From positions 4,774,001 through 4,838,000 of the forward strand of contig NZ_FNSA01000003.1 in assembly GCF_900104775.1 (NCBI RefSeq): 64,000 bases of DNA, given 5' to 3'. The stretch is from Tsukamurella tyrosinosolvens. GTDB lineage: Bacteria; Actinomycetota; Actinomycetes; Mycobacteriales; Mycobacteriaceae. The notes under the pieces were generated by a model, which was not told the DNA's origin, made no database searches, and worked only from the letters and a program-made list of their open reading frames with translations. A program made the translations under genes and the position numbers. This document shows, piece after piece, positions 34,041-46,152 of this stretch (the first letter of the stretch is position 1; the number at the start of each line of letters is the position of its first letter).

Positions 34041-34087
34041 CGTTCGCACCCCTTTCTTTCCGTGGCCGCTCGTGCTAATTTTTGACC

Positions 34088-34756
34088 ATGCGGCCAGAAA
34101 ACGAACCGAGCGGCCAGAGGTCGTTCATCGAGGAGGCCCGGCGCCGGCAGATCATCGCGGCGGCGGCGGAGGTCCTCGCCGACGAGGGGTACGGCCGCGC
34201 CACCCTGGCCCGCATCGCGCGGCAGGCCGGCATCTCGAAAGGCGTGATCTCCTACCACTTCGACGGCAAGGACGACCTGATGCGCCAGGTCGTGATCCAC
34301 CTGTTCGTGGCCGGGGCGGAATTCATGGGGCCCCGGCTCGCCGAGCAGCACACGGCCACCGACATCCTGCGCACCTACATCGCCACCAACCTCGAGTACA
34401 TCAAGGCGGAGCGCCGATTCCTCGGCGCCATGGTCGAAGTGGTCCTCAACCTGCGTGATCCGGACGGCACCCCCGCCTTCAGCCCGAGTGACGGCGAGAA
34501 GGAGATGCTCGCTCCGCTCGCCGAGATCCTGCGCGGTGGCCAGGAATCCGGCGAGTTCTCCTCCGATTTCGACGCGACGATCATGGCCCGCCTGATCCGC
34601 GACGCGATCGACGGGGCCGCCGGCCGCGCCGCCCGCGATCCCGACCTCGACCTCGATACCCACGCGGAGCAGATGGTCCGCGTCTTCCTCGCTGCGGTGC
34701 AGCCCTCGCCGTACGAGTCCTCTCCCCTCGCACCGTCGGAGGACACCGATGACTGA
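34088..34756 (+). CDS. TetR-family transcriptional regulator
   Basis: A 222-residue TetR protein with the DNA-binding block RRRQIIAAAAEVLADEGYGRATLARIARQAGISKGVISYHFDGKDDLM (helix-turn-helix within it) and a ligand domain resembling TetR_C groups of actinobacteria. ATG 34088; a TTG two codons upstream is possible. The 3' end overlaps the membrane glycosyltransferase gene by 8 bases, so it likely controls that gene and itself (inference). Confidence 0.88.
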   Translation: MRPENEPSGQRSFIEEARRRQIIAAAAEVLADEGYGRATLARIARQAGISKGVISYHFDGKDDLMRQVVIHLFVAGAEFMGPRLAEQHTATDILRTYIATNLEYIKAERRFLGAMVEVVLNLRDPDGTPAFSPSDGEKEMLAPLAEILRGGQESGEFSSDFDATIMARLIRDAIDGAAGRAARDPDLDLDTHAEQMVRVFLAAVQPSPYESSPLAPSEDTDD

Positions 34757-36260
34757 GACCACGTCCGCCCCCGCCGACCGCCTCGACACCGCCGAGCCCG
34801 CGCCCGTCGCGTGGGTCGCCCTCGTACCGATCCTGCTGCTGAGCGGGATCGCCGCCGCCTTCGGCGCGAGCAGGTACCACCTGTTCGGCGACGAGCTGTA
34901 CTTCATCGCCGCCGGCCACCACCTGTCGGTCAGCTACGCCGACCAGGGACCGATCCTGCCGCTGCTGGCGCTCCTCGGCGACGCCCTACCGGGCGACTCG
35001 CTCGTGCTGTTCCGGCTCCCCTCGATCCTCATCACGCTCGCGGGGATCCTCCTGTCGGCCTTGATCGCCCGCGAGCTCGGCGGCGGCCGCTTCGCGCAGG
35101 CCCTGACCGCGGGCGCGTACGCGACGTCCACCTTCCTGCTGCTGCAGTCCTCGCTGCTCGCCACCAACGCCATCGACACCCCGCTGTGGGTGGCGATCAC
35201 GTGGCTGGTGGTGCGCTGGGTCCGCACGCGGCAGGACTGGCTGTTGTTCGCGGCGGGCGTGGTGACCGCGATCGACATGCAGGTCAAGTGGCTGATCCCC
35301 GTGTTCTGGGTGTGCGCGATCGCCGCCTCGCTGGTCTGGGGCCCAAGGGATCTCGTGCGCCGACCCGCGCTGTGGCTGGGCGGGGCGTTCACCGTGGTCA
35401 CCATGATCCCCGCGCTGCTGTGGCAGGCGGACCGCGGCTGGCCGTACCTCCAGCTCACCGATCAGGTCGCCGAGGAGAGCCAGTACGCGGGCGGGCGCAT
35501 CGGCTTCGTCCCGATCATGCTGCTCACCGCGGGCGTACTCGGCGCGCTCCTGCTCCTCTTCGGCCTCTACGCCCTCATGCGGTCGGATCGCCTCCGGCCG
35601 TACCGGTTCCTGGCGCCCGCGTTCGTGCTCCTGGTGATCGTCTTCATCGTCACCGCCGGCCGGCCGTACTACCCCGGCGGCATGCTGCCCGTGATCATCG
35701 CGGCCGGAGCCGTCGCGTTCGAGGCGCTCCCCAGGCCGACGCTGAAGATGGCCTTCACCGCGCCGCTGTCGATCCTGGCGGCCGGGTCCATCGTCGTGAG
35801 CCTGCCGCTCACCCCGGAATCCGAGATCGAGCCGGCGAAGTCCGTGATGGACGCCGGTATGCAGATCTCCGTCTACGGCCAGTTCGGCTGGCCCGAGCTG
35901 ACCCGCGCCGTCGAGCAGTCGATCGCGGATCTACCGGAGGGCGAGCGGCCGCAGGCGATCGTCGCCAGTTCCTACTGGCAGGCCTCCGCCCTGGAGTACT
36001 ACGGACACGGCCTGCCCCCGGTGTTCAGCCCGAGCCGCGGCTACGGCTTCTTCGGCGAACCCGCGGATTCGGCGACGACGGTACTCCGCGTCATCAACTC
36101 CGACGCCGAGCTGCAGGACGACATGTGCGACCGCGCCCGCACGCTACGGCGGTTCGACTACCCGATCGGCTTCCCCACCGCGTCGACCGGCGTGGACATC
36201 CGGCTCTGCCACCCGCGGGCGCCGTGGTCGTCACTGTGGCCGGAGCTACGGCGCATGTGA
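34749..36260 (+). CDS. Glycosyltransferase family 39/ArnT-like membrane protein
   Basis: A 503-residue polytopic protein with about 11-12 helices. After the first helix comes FGDELYFIAAGHHLSVSYADQGPILPLLA: the acidic DE pair in the first periplasmic loop and the YADQGP motif are those of GT39/GT83 (PMT, ArnT-like) transferases that use polyprenyl-phosphate sugars. A C-terminal soluble domain (about 390-503) follows the helices. It is expected to glycosylate an envelope protein or lipid; donor and acceptor are unknown. It is translationally coupled to the TetR gene. Confidence 0.82.
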   Translation: MTETTSAPADRLDTAEPAPVAWVALVPILLLSGIAAAFGASRYHLFGDELYFIAAGHHLSVSYADQGPILPLLALLGDALPGDSLVLFRLPSILITLAGILLSALIARELGGGRFAQALTAGAYATSTFLLLQSSLLATNAIDTPLWVAITWLVVRWVRTRQDWLLFAAGVVTAIDMQVKWLIPVFWVCAIAASLVWGPRDLVRRPALWLGGAFTVVTMIPALLWQADRGWPYLQLTDQVAEESQYAGGRIGFVPIMLLTAGVLGALLLLFGLYALMRSDRLRPYRFLAPAFVLLVIVFIVTAGRPYYPGGMLPVIIAAGAVAFEALPRPTLKMAFTAPLSILAAGSIVVSLPLTPESEIEPAKSVMDAGMQISVYGQFGWPELTRAVEQSIADLPEGERPQAIVASSYWQASALEYYGHGLPPVFSPSRGYGFFGEPADSATTVLRVINSDAELQDDMCDRARTLRRFDYPIGFPTASTGVDIRLCHPRAPWSSLWPELRRM

Positions 36261-36296
36261 GCCGGCGGGCGGGTCGGCCCAGTCGGCCCGCCCGGC
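36261..36296. terminator. GC-rich hairpin between convergent genes
   Basis: Interrupted inverted repeat GCCGGCGGGC.../GCCCGCCCGGC directly after the glycosyltransferase stop and before the dehydrogenase stop. It probably serves both strands; no T-run. Confidence 0.5.
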
Positions 36297-36300
36297 ACCG

Positions 36301-37527
36301 TCAGACGAGCTGGTCCAGCGCGATCTCGAATGCGGTGGCCGCCACCGACGTCGAGCTCGCAGACCGCCCGTGGCAACGCTCGAGCGCGGCGCCGATCGTC
36401 CGCGAGACGTCACCGAAGATCGCCTCGTCGGAGACCTCGACCTCGCCCTCCATGAGCATCGCGAAGGCGCGGGCCATGCCGCAGTTCGCGATGAAGTCGG
36501 GGATCACGGCGACCCGCAGGTCGGCGTGCTCGTACACCGGCCCGTAGAAGATCTCGGGGTCGGCGAAGGGCACGTTGGCGCCCGACGCGACCACCTCGAG
36601 GCCGGCGCCGATCATCGCGTCGACCTGCTCGCGCGTGACGAGACGCGAGGCGGCGCAGGGCAGGAAGACCTCCGCGCCGACCGACCAGATCCGTTCCGCG
36701 GCCTCGTCGAAGGGCAGCAGATCATCCGCGCACAGCTGGTTGCCGCGCTTCGCGAGGAACAGGTCGGTCACCTCGTCGGCGCTGATCCCCTCCGGCCGGA
36801 TCAGGCCGCCGTCGCGGTCCAGGATCCCGACGATGCGCGCCCCCGCGTGCGCCGCGTAGAAGGCCGCGGCCGCACCGACGTTGCCCCAGCCCTGCACGAT
36901 CACCCGCTTGCCCGCGAGCGATCCCCCGTAGACGCGGTAGAAGTGCCGCACCGATTCCGCGACGCCCCAGCCCGTGATGAGATCGGAGACGCTGTAGCGA
37001 CGCCCGTGATCGGGCGTGAACCGCGGGTCCTCGACGATCTTCGCGACGCCGAGCCGCAGCTGCCCGACGCGCTGCACGTGATCGCGCCCGCCGGCGGCGA
37101 AGTGGCCGTTCACGACGCCCTCCTGCGGATGCCACAGGCCGTAGCTCTCGGTGATCGGCACGACCTCCGACTTCTCGTCGACGTTGAGATCGCCGCCGGT
37201 GCCGTAGTAGGCCTTGAGCAGCGGCGTGACCGCCTTGAACCAGCGCCGCAGCACCTCGTCCTTGCGCGGGTCGGTCGGATCGAAGTCGATACCCGACTTC
37301 GCGCCGCCGATCGCCGGCCCGGCGACGGTGAACTTGACCTCCATGGTCTTGGCGAGCGATTCGACCTCGCGGCGGTCCAGGCCCCGGCGCATGCGCGTGC
37401 CGCCGCCGGCAGCGCCGCCGCGCAGGGAGTTGATGACGGTCCAGCCGCGCGCGGAGGTCTCGGGGTCGTGCCATTCGAAGACCACCTCGGGCGCCTTCGC
37501 TTCGAACCGGGTGAGCAGCTGCTTCAT
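36301..37527 (-). CDS. Glu/Leu/Phe/Val dehydrogenase family protein
   Basis: A 408-residue amino-acid dehydrogenase. The substrate domain has GGGTRMRRG, then MEVKFTVAGPAIGGAKSGID with the catalytic Lys, and GTGGDLNVDE; the NAD-binding domain has VIVQGWGNVGAAAA. It deaminates an L-amino acid to its 2-oxo acid. The final 30 residues ([19 protein letters not shown]) are Ser/Thr-rich. An Lrp-type regulator and the tyrosine-catabolic operon are next door, so a branched-chain or aromatic amino acid is plausible, but the specificity pocket cannot be read with confidence. Confidence 0.85.
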   Translation of the reverse strand: MKQLLTRFEAKAPEVVFEWHDPETSARGWTVINSLRGGAAGGGTRMRRGLDRREVESLAKTMEVKFTVAGPAIGGAKSGIDFDPTDPRKDEVLRRWFKAVTPLLKAYYGTGGDLNVDEKSEVVPITESYGLWHPQEGVVNGHFAAGGRDHVQRVGQLRLGVAKIVEDPRFTPDHGRRYSVSDLITGWGVAESVRHFYRVYGGSLAGKRVIVQGWGNVGAAAAFYAAHAGARIVGILDRDGGLIRPEGISADEVTDLFLAKRGNQLCADDLLPFDEAAERIWSVGAEVFLPCAASRLVTREQVDAMIGAGLEVVASGANVPFADPEIFYGPVYEHADLRVAVIPDFIANCGMARAFAMLMEGEVEVSDEAIFGDVSRTIGAALERCHGRSASSTSVAATAFEIALDQLV

Positions 37528-37669
37528 GTCGCTCCTGAGGACTGCGGGGTGCCGATGTGAACGGCATCACTGTGGAACCCGTCGCCCGTCGCGGGCAACG
37601 ATCCGCCGGGCGATCGCACAGAATGCCCACCGGTTGCACAGCCCCGGGGCGGGGACCTGTGCAATCTGC

Positions 37670-38179
37670 TCAGCCGCGGTAACGCGGCGAGCGGGACACG
37701 GGCCGCGCGTCCAGCGTCCGCAGCAGCGGCATCGCCCGGAAGGGCACGATCTCGGAGAGCACGACGATGCTGATCGACCGCGCGACCAGCGGGGACCGCC
37801 CGATGCGGAGCAGGGTCTCCTGCAGGCCCTGGTGCGAAGCGGCAGCCACGCGGCACAGCACGTCGCTCCCGCCGGTGGTGGCGAAGGCCTCCAGGACGTT
37901 CGGGATGGCGGCCAGTTCCTCGGCGACGGCGCTGAGCTCGCCCTGCGCCGTCTCGAGTTGGACGAAGCACTGCACCCCGAAGCCGGCGGCCGCGACGTCG
38001 AGGTGCGGCTGATAGCCCGCGATGACGCCCGCCCCTTCCAGCTTCTTCAGCCGGGCCTGCACCGTCGCGCGCGCGACCCCGACGCGGCGAGACGTCTCGA
38101 GCACCCCGATCTGCGGGTCGCGATGGAGCGAGTCGAGGAGCGCGAAGTCGACGTCGTCCAGTGTCACGGGATCCAGCAT
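37670..38179 (-). CDS. Lrp/AsnC-family regulator
   Basis: A 169-residue Lrp protein: helix-turn-helix FALLDSLHRDPQIGVLETSRRVGVARATVQARLKKLEGAGVI, then a RAM effector domain (FVQLETAQGELSAVAEELAAIPNVLEAFATTGGSDVLCRV). ATG 38179. It diverges from hppD across 153 bases. Lrp-type activators (HpdA/HpdR) next to hppD commonly respond to 4-hydroxyphenylpyruvate or homogentisate; that role fits here by position. Confidence 0.88.
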   Translation of the reverse strand: MLDPVTLDDVDFALLDSLHRDPQIGVLETSRRVGVARATVQARLKKLEGAGVIAGYQPHLDVAAAGFGVQCFVQLETAQGELSAVAEELAAIPNVLEAFATTGGSDVLCRVAAASHQGLQETLLRIGRSPLVARSISIVVLSEIVPFRAMPLLRTLDARPVSRSPRYRG

Positions 38180-38326
38180 GCGCGGTCTTTCTAGTCGATC
38201 TGACTACATCATCCGCCGTACAGGCGGTCGTTCGGGACAGTGTGGGCAGCCGGACCTGTCTCTGTTGTCACCGACCCACCCCGGAGCCATATTCGTGATG
38301 CACGTTACATCCGGCCCGGAAGGTGA

Positions 38327-39577
<1,251 letters not shown>

Positions 39578-39604
39578 CGCGCCACCGGAACGAGGAGGAA
39601 TCCC

Positions 39605-40798
39605 ATGGCCTACTACCGCAGCGTCGGAGCGATCCCGCCAAAGCGCCACACCCAGTTCCGGCGCGACAGTGGGGAGCTCCACTACGAGGAGCTGGTCGGC
39701 GAGGAGGGCTTCTCGTCCGACTCGTCCCTGCTCTACCACCGCGGCATCCCGTCGGCGATCACCTCCGCCGAGCCGTGGGAGCCGGGCGACCTGAGCCTGA
39801 CGCCCAACGCGCCGCTCCTGCCCCGGCACCTGCGCCTGCACGAGCTGTTCGACGACGACGCCCCCGCCACGGACCCGGTCACCGGGCGGCGCCTGGTGCT
39901 GGGCAACGCGGACGTGCGGATCTCCTACGTGGTGGCCTCGAATCCGTCGCCGCTGTACCGCAACGCGATCGGCGACGAGTGCGTGTTCGTCGAGGACGGT
40001 TCCGGCGTCGTCGAGACGGTGTTCGGCGCCCTCGACTTCCGCGCCGGCGACTACGTCCTCCTGCCCCGCGCCACCACCCACCGCTGGGTTCCCACGGCGG
40101 GAACCACGGTGCGCGCCTATGTGATCGAGGCGTGCGGCGGGGGCGGCGGGCACATCGCGCCGCCGAAGCGGTACCTGTCGCGGTACGGCCAGCTGCTCGA
40201 GCAGGCGCCGTACTGCGAGCGGGACCTGCACGGCCCGTCGGAGCCTTTGCTGCGCGAGGCCACCGACGTGGAGCTGCTGGTCAAACATCGCGGCGCCGCG
40301 GGCGCGACGGGCACGCGCTACGTGCTGCCCACGCACCCGTTCGACGTCGTCGGGTGGGACGGGTGCCTGTACCCCTACACGTTCAACGTCGCGGACTTCG
40401 AGCCGATCACGGGGCGGGTGCACCAGCCGCCGCCGGTGCACCAGGTCTTCGAGGGGTCGGGCTTCGTGGTCTGCAACTTCGTGCCGCGCAAGGTCGACTA
40501 CCACCCGCTGTCCATCCCGGTGCCGTACTACCACTCGAACGTCGACTCCGACGAGGTCATGTTCTACGTCGCCGGTGACTACGAGGCGCGCAAGGGCACC
40601 GGGATCGGTCCGGGTTCGATCTCGCTGCATCCGGGCGGCCACGCGCACGGCCCGCAGCCGGGCGCGATGGAGGGCAGCATCGGCATGGAGCGGTTCGACG
40701 AGCTCGCCGTCATGGTCGACACCTTCGCCCCCCTGCAGCTGGGCGAAGGCGCCCGGGCCGTGGACGACGGTGTCTACTACCGCAGTTGGTCCCGATGA
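39605..40798 (+). CDS. hmgA: Homogentisate 1,2-dioxygenase
   Basis: A 397-residue cupin dioxygenase opening the ring of homogentisate to maleylacetoacetate. Conserved blocks include GAIPPKRHTQFR, YRNAIGDECVFVEDGSG, LPRATTHRW, the Fe-site region YYHSNVDSDEVMFYVAGDY, and SISLHPGGHAHGPQPG. Start ATG 39605 follows an AGGAGG-like site (GAGGAGGAATCCC). It overlaps the following unknown gene by ATGA. Confidence 0.94.
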   Translation: MAYYRSVGAIPPKRHTQFRRDSGELHYEELVGEEGFSSDSSLLYHRGIPSAITSAEPWEPGDLSLTPNAPLLPRHLRLHELFDDDAPATDPVTGRRLVLGNADVRISYVVASNPSPLYRNAIGDECVFVEDGSGVVETVFGALDFRAGDYVLLPRATTHRWVPTAGTTVRAYVIEACGGGGGHIAPPKRYLSRYGQLLEQAPYCERDLHGPSEPLLREATDVELLVKHRGAAGATGTRYVLPTHPFDVVGWDGCLYPYTFNVADFEPITGRVHQPPPVHQVFEGSGFVVCNFVPRKVDYHPLSIPVPYYHSNVDSDEVMFYVAGDYEARKGTGIGPGSISLHPGGHAHGPQPGAMEGSIGMERFDELAVMVDTFAPLQLGEGARAVDDGVYYRSWSR

Positions 40799-41640
40799 GC
40801 CGGCTCCTCGCGGCATTCGTCGACGACGCCGGCCTGTTCCCACCGACGGCGCTGCCGATGGGCGAGGCGCTCGCGCGGCACCGGCGCGACCTCGCCGGAG
40901 GCGATCCGATGCTCACGCACCGGTTCCTCTGCCCGGTCGGGCGGATCGACGAGCTGCGCGCCGGGCTCGCCGACACCGACCGGATCGCGCTGGTCCTCGT
41001 CGCACCCGCGGGCACACCCGGCGGTGCGCTCACGTCCGCTGCGGCGACCGTGGACGCCGACCCCCGCCTGCGGCTCGCGGTCGTGGAGTTCGCCTGCGCT
41101 CCCGACGATCTGGACGCGGCACTCCCTGCCGCGACCGCGCTCGCGGCGCCGGTCTTCGTCGAGGCGCCCGACCGGGCGGACACGCCGCGCCTCGCCGCCG
41201 CGCTCGCCGGACGCGGTGCGGGACTGAAGATCCGGTGCGGCGGCGTCCGCGCCGCCCTGTTCCCCCGTCCCGACGAAGTCGCGGGCGCGCTCGTCGCGGC
41301 CGCCGCGGCGGGCGTCCCGGTCAAGGCGACGGCCGGACTGCATCACGCCGTGCGGCACCGGGATCCGATCACCGGGTTCACCCACCACGGCTTCCTCAAC
41401 CTGGTGCTGGCCGCCGCGCGTACCGCGGCCGGCGCCGCGCCCGGAGCCGTGGCCGCCGCGATGGCGAGCACCGACGGCCCCGCCCTCGCCGCCGAGGCCC
41501 TGAACCTCCCGCCCGACGGTGCCGCGGCGACCCGGCGGCTCCTGCGCGCCTACGGCTCCTGCAGCACCGCGACCCCGACCGCCGAGGCCGCCGCACTCGG
41601 CCTCGCCCCCGCACCCCTGACCGAAGGACAGCGAACGTGA
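40795..41640 (+). CDS. Uncharacterised homogentisate-operon protein
   Basis: A 281-residue soluble protein of no family I can name. It is Ala-rich, starting MSRLLAAFVDDAGLFPPTALPM, with alternating strand/helix segments suggestive of a TIM-barrel-like fold. A polar block VKATAGLHHAVRHRDPITGFTHHGFLN (about 180-206) carries conserved-looking Lys and five His. It overlaps hmgA by ATGA and fahA by GTGA, so it is strictly coupled to both. The operon lacks a maleylacetoacetate isomerase, so this protein is a candidate for that step or an accessory role (inference only). Confidence 0.75.
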   Translation: MSRLLAAFVDDAGLFPPTALPMGEALARHRRDLAGGDPMLTHRFLCPVGRIDELRAGLADTDRIALVLVAPAGTPGGALTSAAATVDADPRLRLAVVEFACAPDDLDAALPAATALAAPVFVEAPDRADTPRLAAALAGRGAGLKIRCGGVRAALFPRPDEVAGALVAAAAAGVPVKATAGLHHAVRHRDPITGFTHHGFLNLVLAAARTAAGAAPGAVAAAMASTDGPALAAEALNLPPDGAAATRRLLRAYGSCSTATPTAEAAALGLAPAPLTEGQRT

Positions 41641-42833
41641 CCACCACCTGGGCGCCCGTGCCCGCCGGCTCCGGCTTCGGCGTCGAGAACCTGCCCTACG
41701 GCGTCTTCCGTCCCGCCGACGACGCACCCCGCGTGGGCGTGCGCATCGGCGATCACGTGCTCGACCTCGCCGCGGCGCTCCGCGATCCGGTCTTCGCGGC
41801 ACCGTCGCTGAACGGCTTCCTGGCCCGCGGCCGAGCGGACTGGCGCCGGGTGCGCGCCGAGATCGTCGCGCTGCTCACCGATCCGTCCCGCGCGGCCGAG
41901 GGCACCGCCGCCCTGCACCCCGTCGCGGAGGTCACGCTGCAGCTACCCTTCGAGGTGGCCGACTACGTGGACTTCTACGCCAGCGAGCACCACGCCACCA
42001 ACCTGGGCCGCCTGTTCCGACCGGATTCCGCTGCGCTGCTGCCGAACTGGAAGCATCTGCCCGTCGGCTACCACGGCCGCGCGGGCACCGTCGTCGCCTC
42101 GGGGACGCCCGTCGTGCGGCCGGCCGGGCAGCGGAAGGCACCGTCGGACGAGGCCCCCGTGTTCGGCCCGTCCGTGCGGCTGGACATCGAGGCGGAACTC
42201 GGCTTCGTCGTCGGCGCGGGCAGCGACGCCGGGACGCCCGTGGGTACCGGCGGTTTCGCCGACCACGTCTTCGGCGTCTGCATCGTCAACGACTGGTCGG
42301 CCCGCGACATCCAGGCGTGGGAGTACGTACCGCTCGGCCCGTTCCTCGGGAAGAGCTTCGCGACGTCGATCTCGCCGTGGATCGTGCCGCTGGAGGCCCT
42401 GCAGGCCGCGCGGATCGCCGTACCCGCGCAGTCCCCGGAGCCGCTCCCCCACCTGCGCGACGTCGAGGACTGGGGCCTGGACGTCGAGCTGGAGGTCGAG
42501 CTCAACGGCGAGACCGTGTCCCGCCCGCCCTATGCGCCGATGTACTGGTCGCCCGCGCAGATGCTGGCGCACATGACTTCGAACGGCGCGCGGCTGCGCA
42601 CCGGCGACCTGTTCGCGTCCGGCACGATCTCGGGTCCCGAGCGCGGTCAGCGCGGCTCGTTCATCGAGCTCACGTGGAACGGCGCCGAGCCGCTGCGCCT
42701 CGCCGACGGCTCCGCGCGCACCTTCCTCGCGGACGGTGACGTGGTCACCCTCCGCGCCACCGCGCCGGCGTGCGGCGGCGGCCGCATCGACTTCGGCGAG
42801 GTGACGGGGCGGATCGCCCCGACGCCCGCCTGA
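41637..42833 (+). CDS. fahA: Fumarylacetoacetase
   Basis: A 398-residue FAH-family hydrolase cleaving fumarylacetoacetate to fumarate and acetoacetate. Motifs: DFYASEHHATNLGRLFR, LPVGYHGRAGTVV, metal ligands in GPSVRLDIEAELGFVVG, NDWSARDIQAWEYVPLGPFLGKSF, and RTGDLFASGTISGPE. GTG 41637 overlaps the upstream stop. It has the full eukaryote-like FAH length with N-terminal domain. A terminator follows. Confidence 0.95.
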   Translation: MTTTWAPVPAGSGFGVENLPYGVFRPADDAPRVGVRIGDHVLDLAAALRDPVFAAPSLNGFLARGRADWRRVRAEIVALLTDPSRAAEGTAALHPVAEVTLQLPFEVADYVDFYASEHHATNLGRLFRPDSAALLPNWKHLPVGYHGRAGTVVASGTPVVRPAGQRKAPSDEAPVFGPSVRLDIEAELGFVVGAGSDAGTPVGTGGFADHVFGVCIVNDWSARDIQAWEYVPLGPFLGKSFATSISPWIVPLEALQAARIAVPAQSPEPLPHLRDVEDWGLDVELEVELNGETVSRPPYAPMYWSPAQMLAHMTSNGARLRTGDLFASGTISGPERGQRGSFIELTWNGAEPLRLADGSARTFLADGDVVTLRATAPACGGGRIDFGEVTGRIAPTPA

Positions 42834-42846
42834 CCCCGGGGGAACG

Positions 42847-42886
42847 ACGAACGGCCCGCGGAGTCCCCTCCACGGGCCGTTCGTTC
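42847..42886. terminator. Terminator of the homogentisate operon
   Basis: Hairpin ACGAACGGCCCG/CGGGCCGTTCGT with inner GGAG/CTCC pairing, between the convergent fahA and asd stops. Confidence 0.8.
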
Positions 42887-42909
42887 CGTTCGTCGGTGCG
42901 GCCGGGTGG

Positions 42910-45203
<2,294 letters not shown>

Positions 45204-45273
45204 GTGGAACCTCTCCGTTGCGGTCTTCGATGTGCGTCTTGATCCTACCGACCTGGGTTCTTCGGCCCGGAGG

Positions 45274-45348
45274 GCACCGCTTCCAAGCGGTGCGCAACCC
45301 GTCGTTCAGCGACATCACGGATAATCGGTGCGAACGCGAACACAGGAG
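45274..45348 (+). promoter_or_regulatory. Operator-like dyad, -10 and RBS between lysC and the MmpS-like gene
   Basis: A 9-base perfect dyad GCACCGCTT-CC-AAGCGGTGC (45274-45293), a -10-like GATAAT at 45320-45325, and AGGAG at 45344-45348 before ATG 45355. The dyad lies between the divergent genes and could affect both. Confidence 0.5.
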
Positions 45349-45354
45349 ATCCCC

Positions 45355-46152
45355 ATGAACCCCTACGGCGGCCAGAACCCCGGCCGGAACGCCGGCGGAC
45401 GCCCCGCCGGGCAGCCGGGCGGTCAGCCCGGCGCCCAGCCCGGACAGTGGCAGGGCGGGTATCCGCAGAGCGGCTACCCCGGCAGCCCCCAGCAGGGCGG
45501 ATACTCCGTCCCCCAGGGCGGGCAGCCCGCCGGCCCGCAGGGCACGCAGCGCTTCGGCCAGCCTGGTCAGTACCCCGCCGGTCCCCCGACGTACGGGAAC
45601 GGCCCCGCCGGCGGCGGCCCGGGTGGCGGCAACGGCGGGGGCAACAAGGGCCTGATCATCGCGATCGTCGCGATCGTCGCCGTGGTCCTCATCGCCGGGG
45701 CGGTCGCCCTGGGCGTGAGCCTGCGCAGCGACGACTCGACGACGACGGCCTCGCCGGTCACCTTCTCCGCGGGCGCCACCACGACGACGGCGGGCGCCCC
45801 GACCTCGGGCGCGGTCGTCCCGCCGAGTGAACCGGCGACCCAGTCCGACGGCTTCCTCACCACCGCCCCGAAGACCACCACCGGCGCGGGCACCGGCCAG
45901 ACGGTGCGGCTCAAGCTGTCGGCGACCGGCAGCGGCGGGGTCGTCGTGATCGGCGTCCGGGGCGCCGACGTGCCGACGGCGTCCAAACTGCCCTGGGATT
46001 GGCAGGGCACCGCGACGATCGGCGACACGATGTCGCTCATCGTCACCGGCACCGGTCCCGTGACCTGCACCATCGTGGTCAACGAGCAGGAGTTCACGCG
46101 GTCCGGCGAGAACGCCGTGAACTGCACGATCACCCGGGTCGCCGCTCCGTGA
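45355..46152 (+). CDS. Gly/Pro/Gln-rich membrane-anchored protein with MmpS-like domain
   Basis: A 265-residue protein. Residues 1-95 are low-complexity Gly/Gln/Pro/Tyr (PYGGQNPGRNAGG; YPQSGYPGSPQQGGY). One membrane helix (LIIAIVAIVAVVLIAGAVALGV) follows, then a Thr/Ser linker and a C-terminal beta domain resembling MmpS (VRLKLSATGSGG; KLPWDWQGTATI; VTCTIVVNEQEF; AVNCTITR). MmpS proteins are periplasmic partners of MmpL lipid exporters, but no mmpL is nearby. ATG 45355 with AGGAG was chosen over an upstream in-frame codon. It overlaps the next gene by GTGA. Confidence 0.75.
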   Translation: MNPYGGQNPGRNAGGRPAGQPGGQPGAQPGQWQGGYPQSGYPGSPQQGGYSVPQGGQPAGPQGTQRFGQPGQYPAGPPTYGNGPAGGGPGGGNGGGNKGLIIAIVAIVAVVLIAGAVALGVSLRSDDSTTTASPVTFSAGATTTTAGAPTSGAVVPPSEPATQSDGFLTTAPKTTTGAGTGQTVRLKLSATGSGGVVVIGVRGADVPTASKLPWDWQGTATIGDTMSLIVTGTGPVTCTIVVNEQEFTRSGENAVNCTITRVAAP

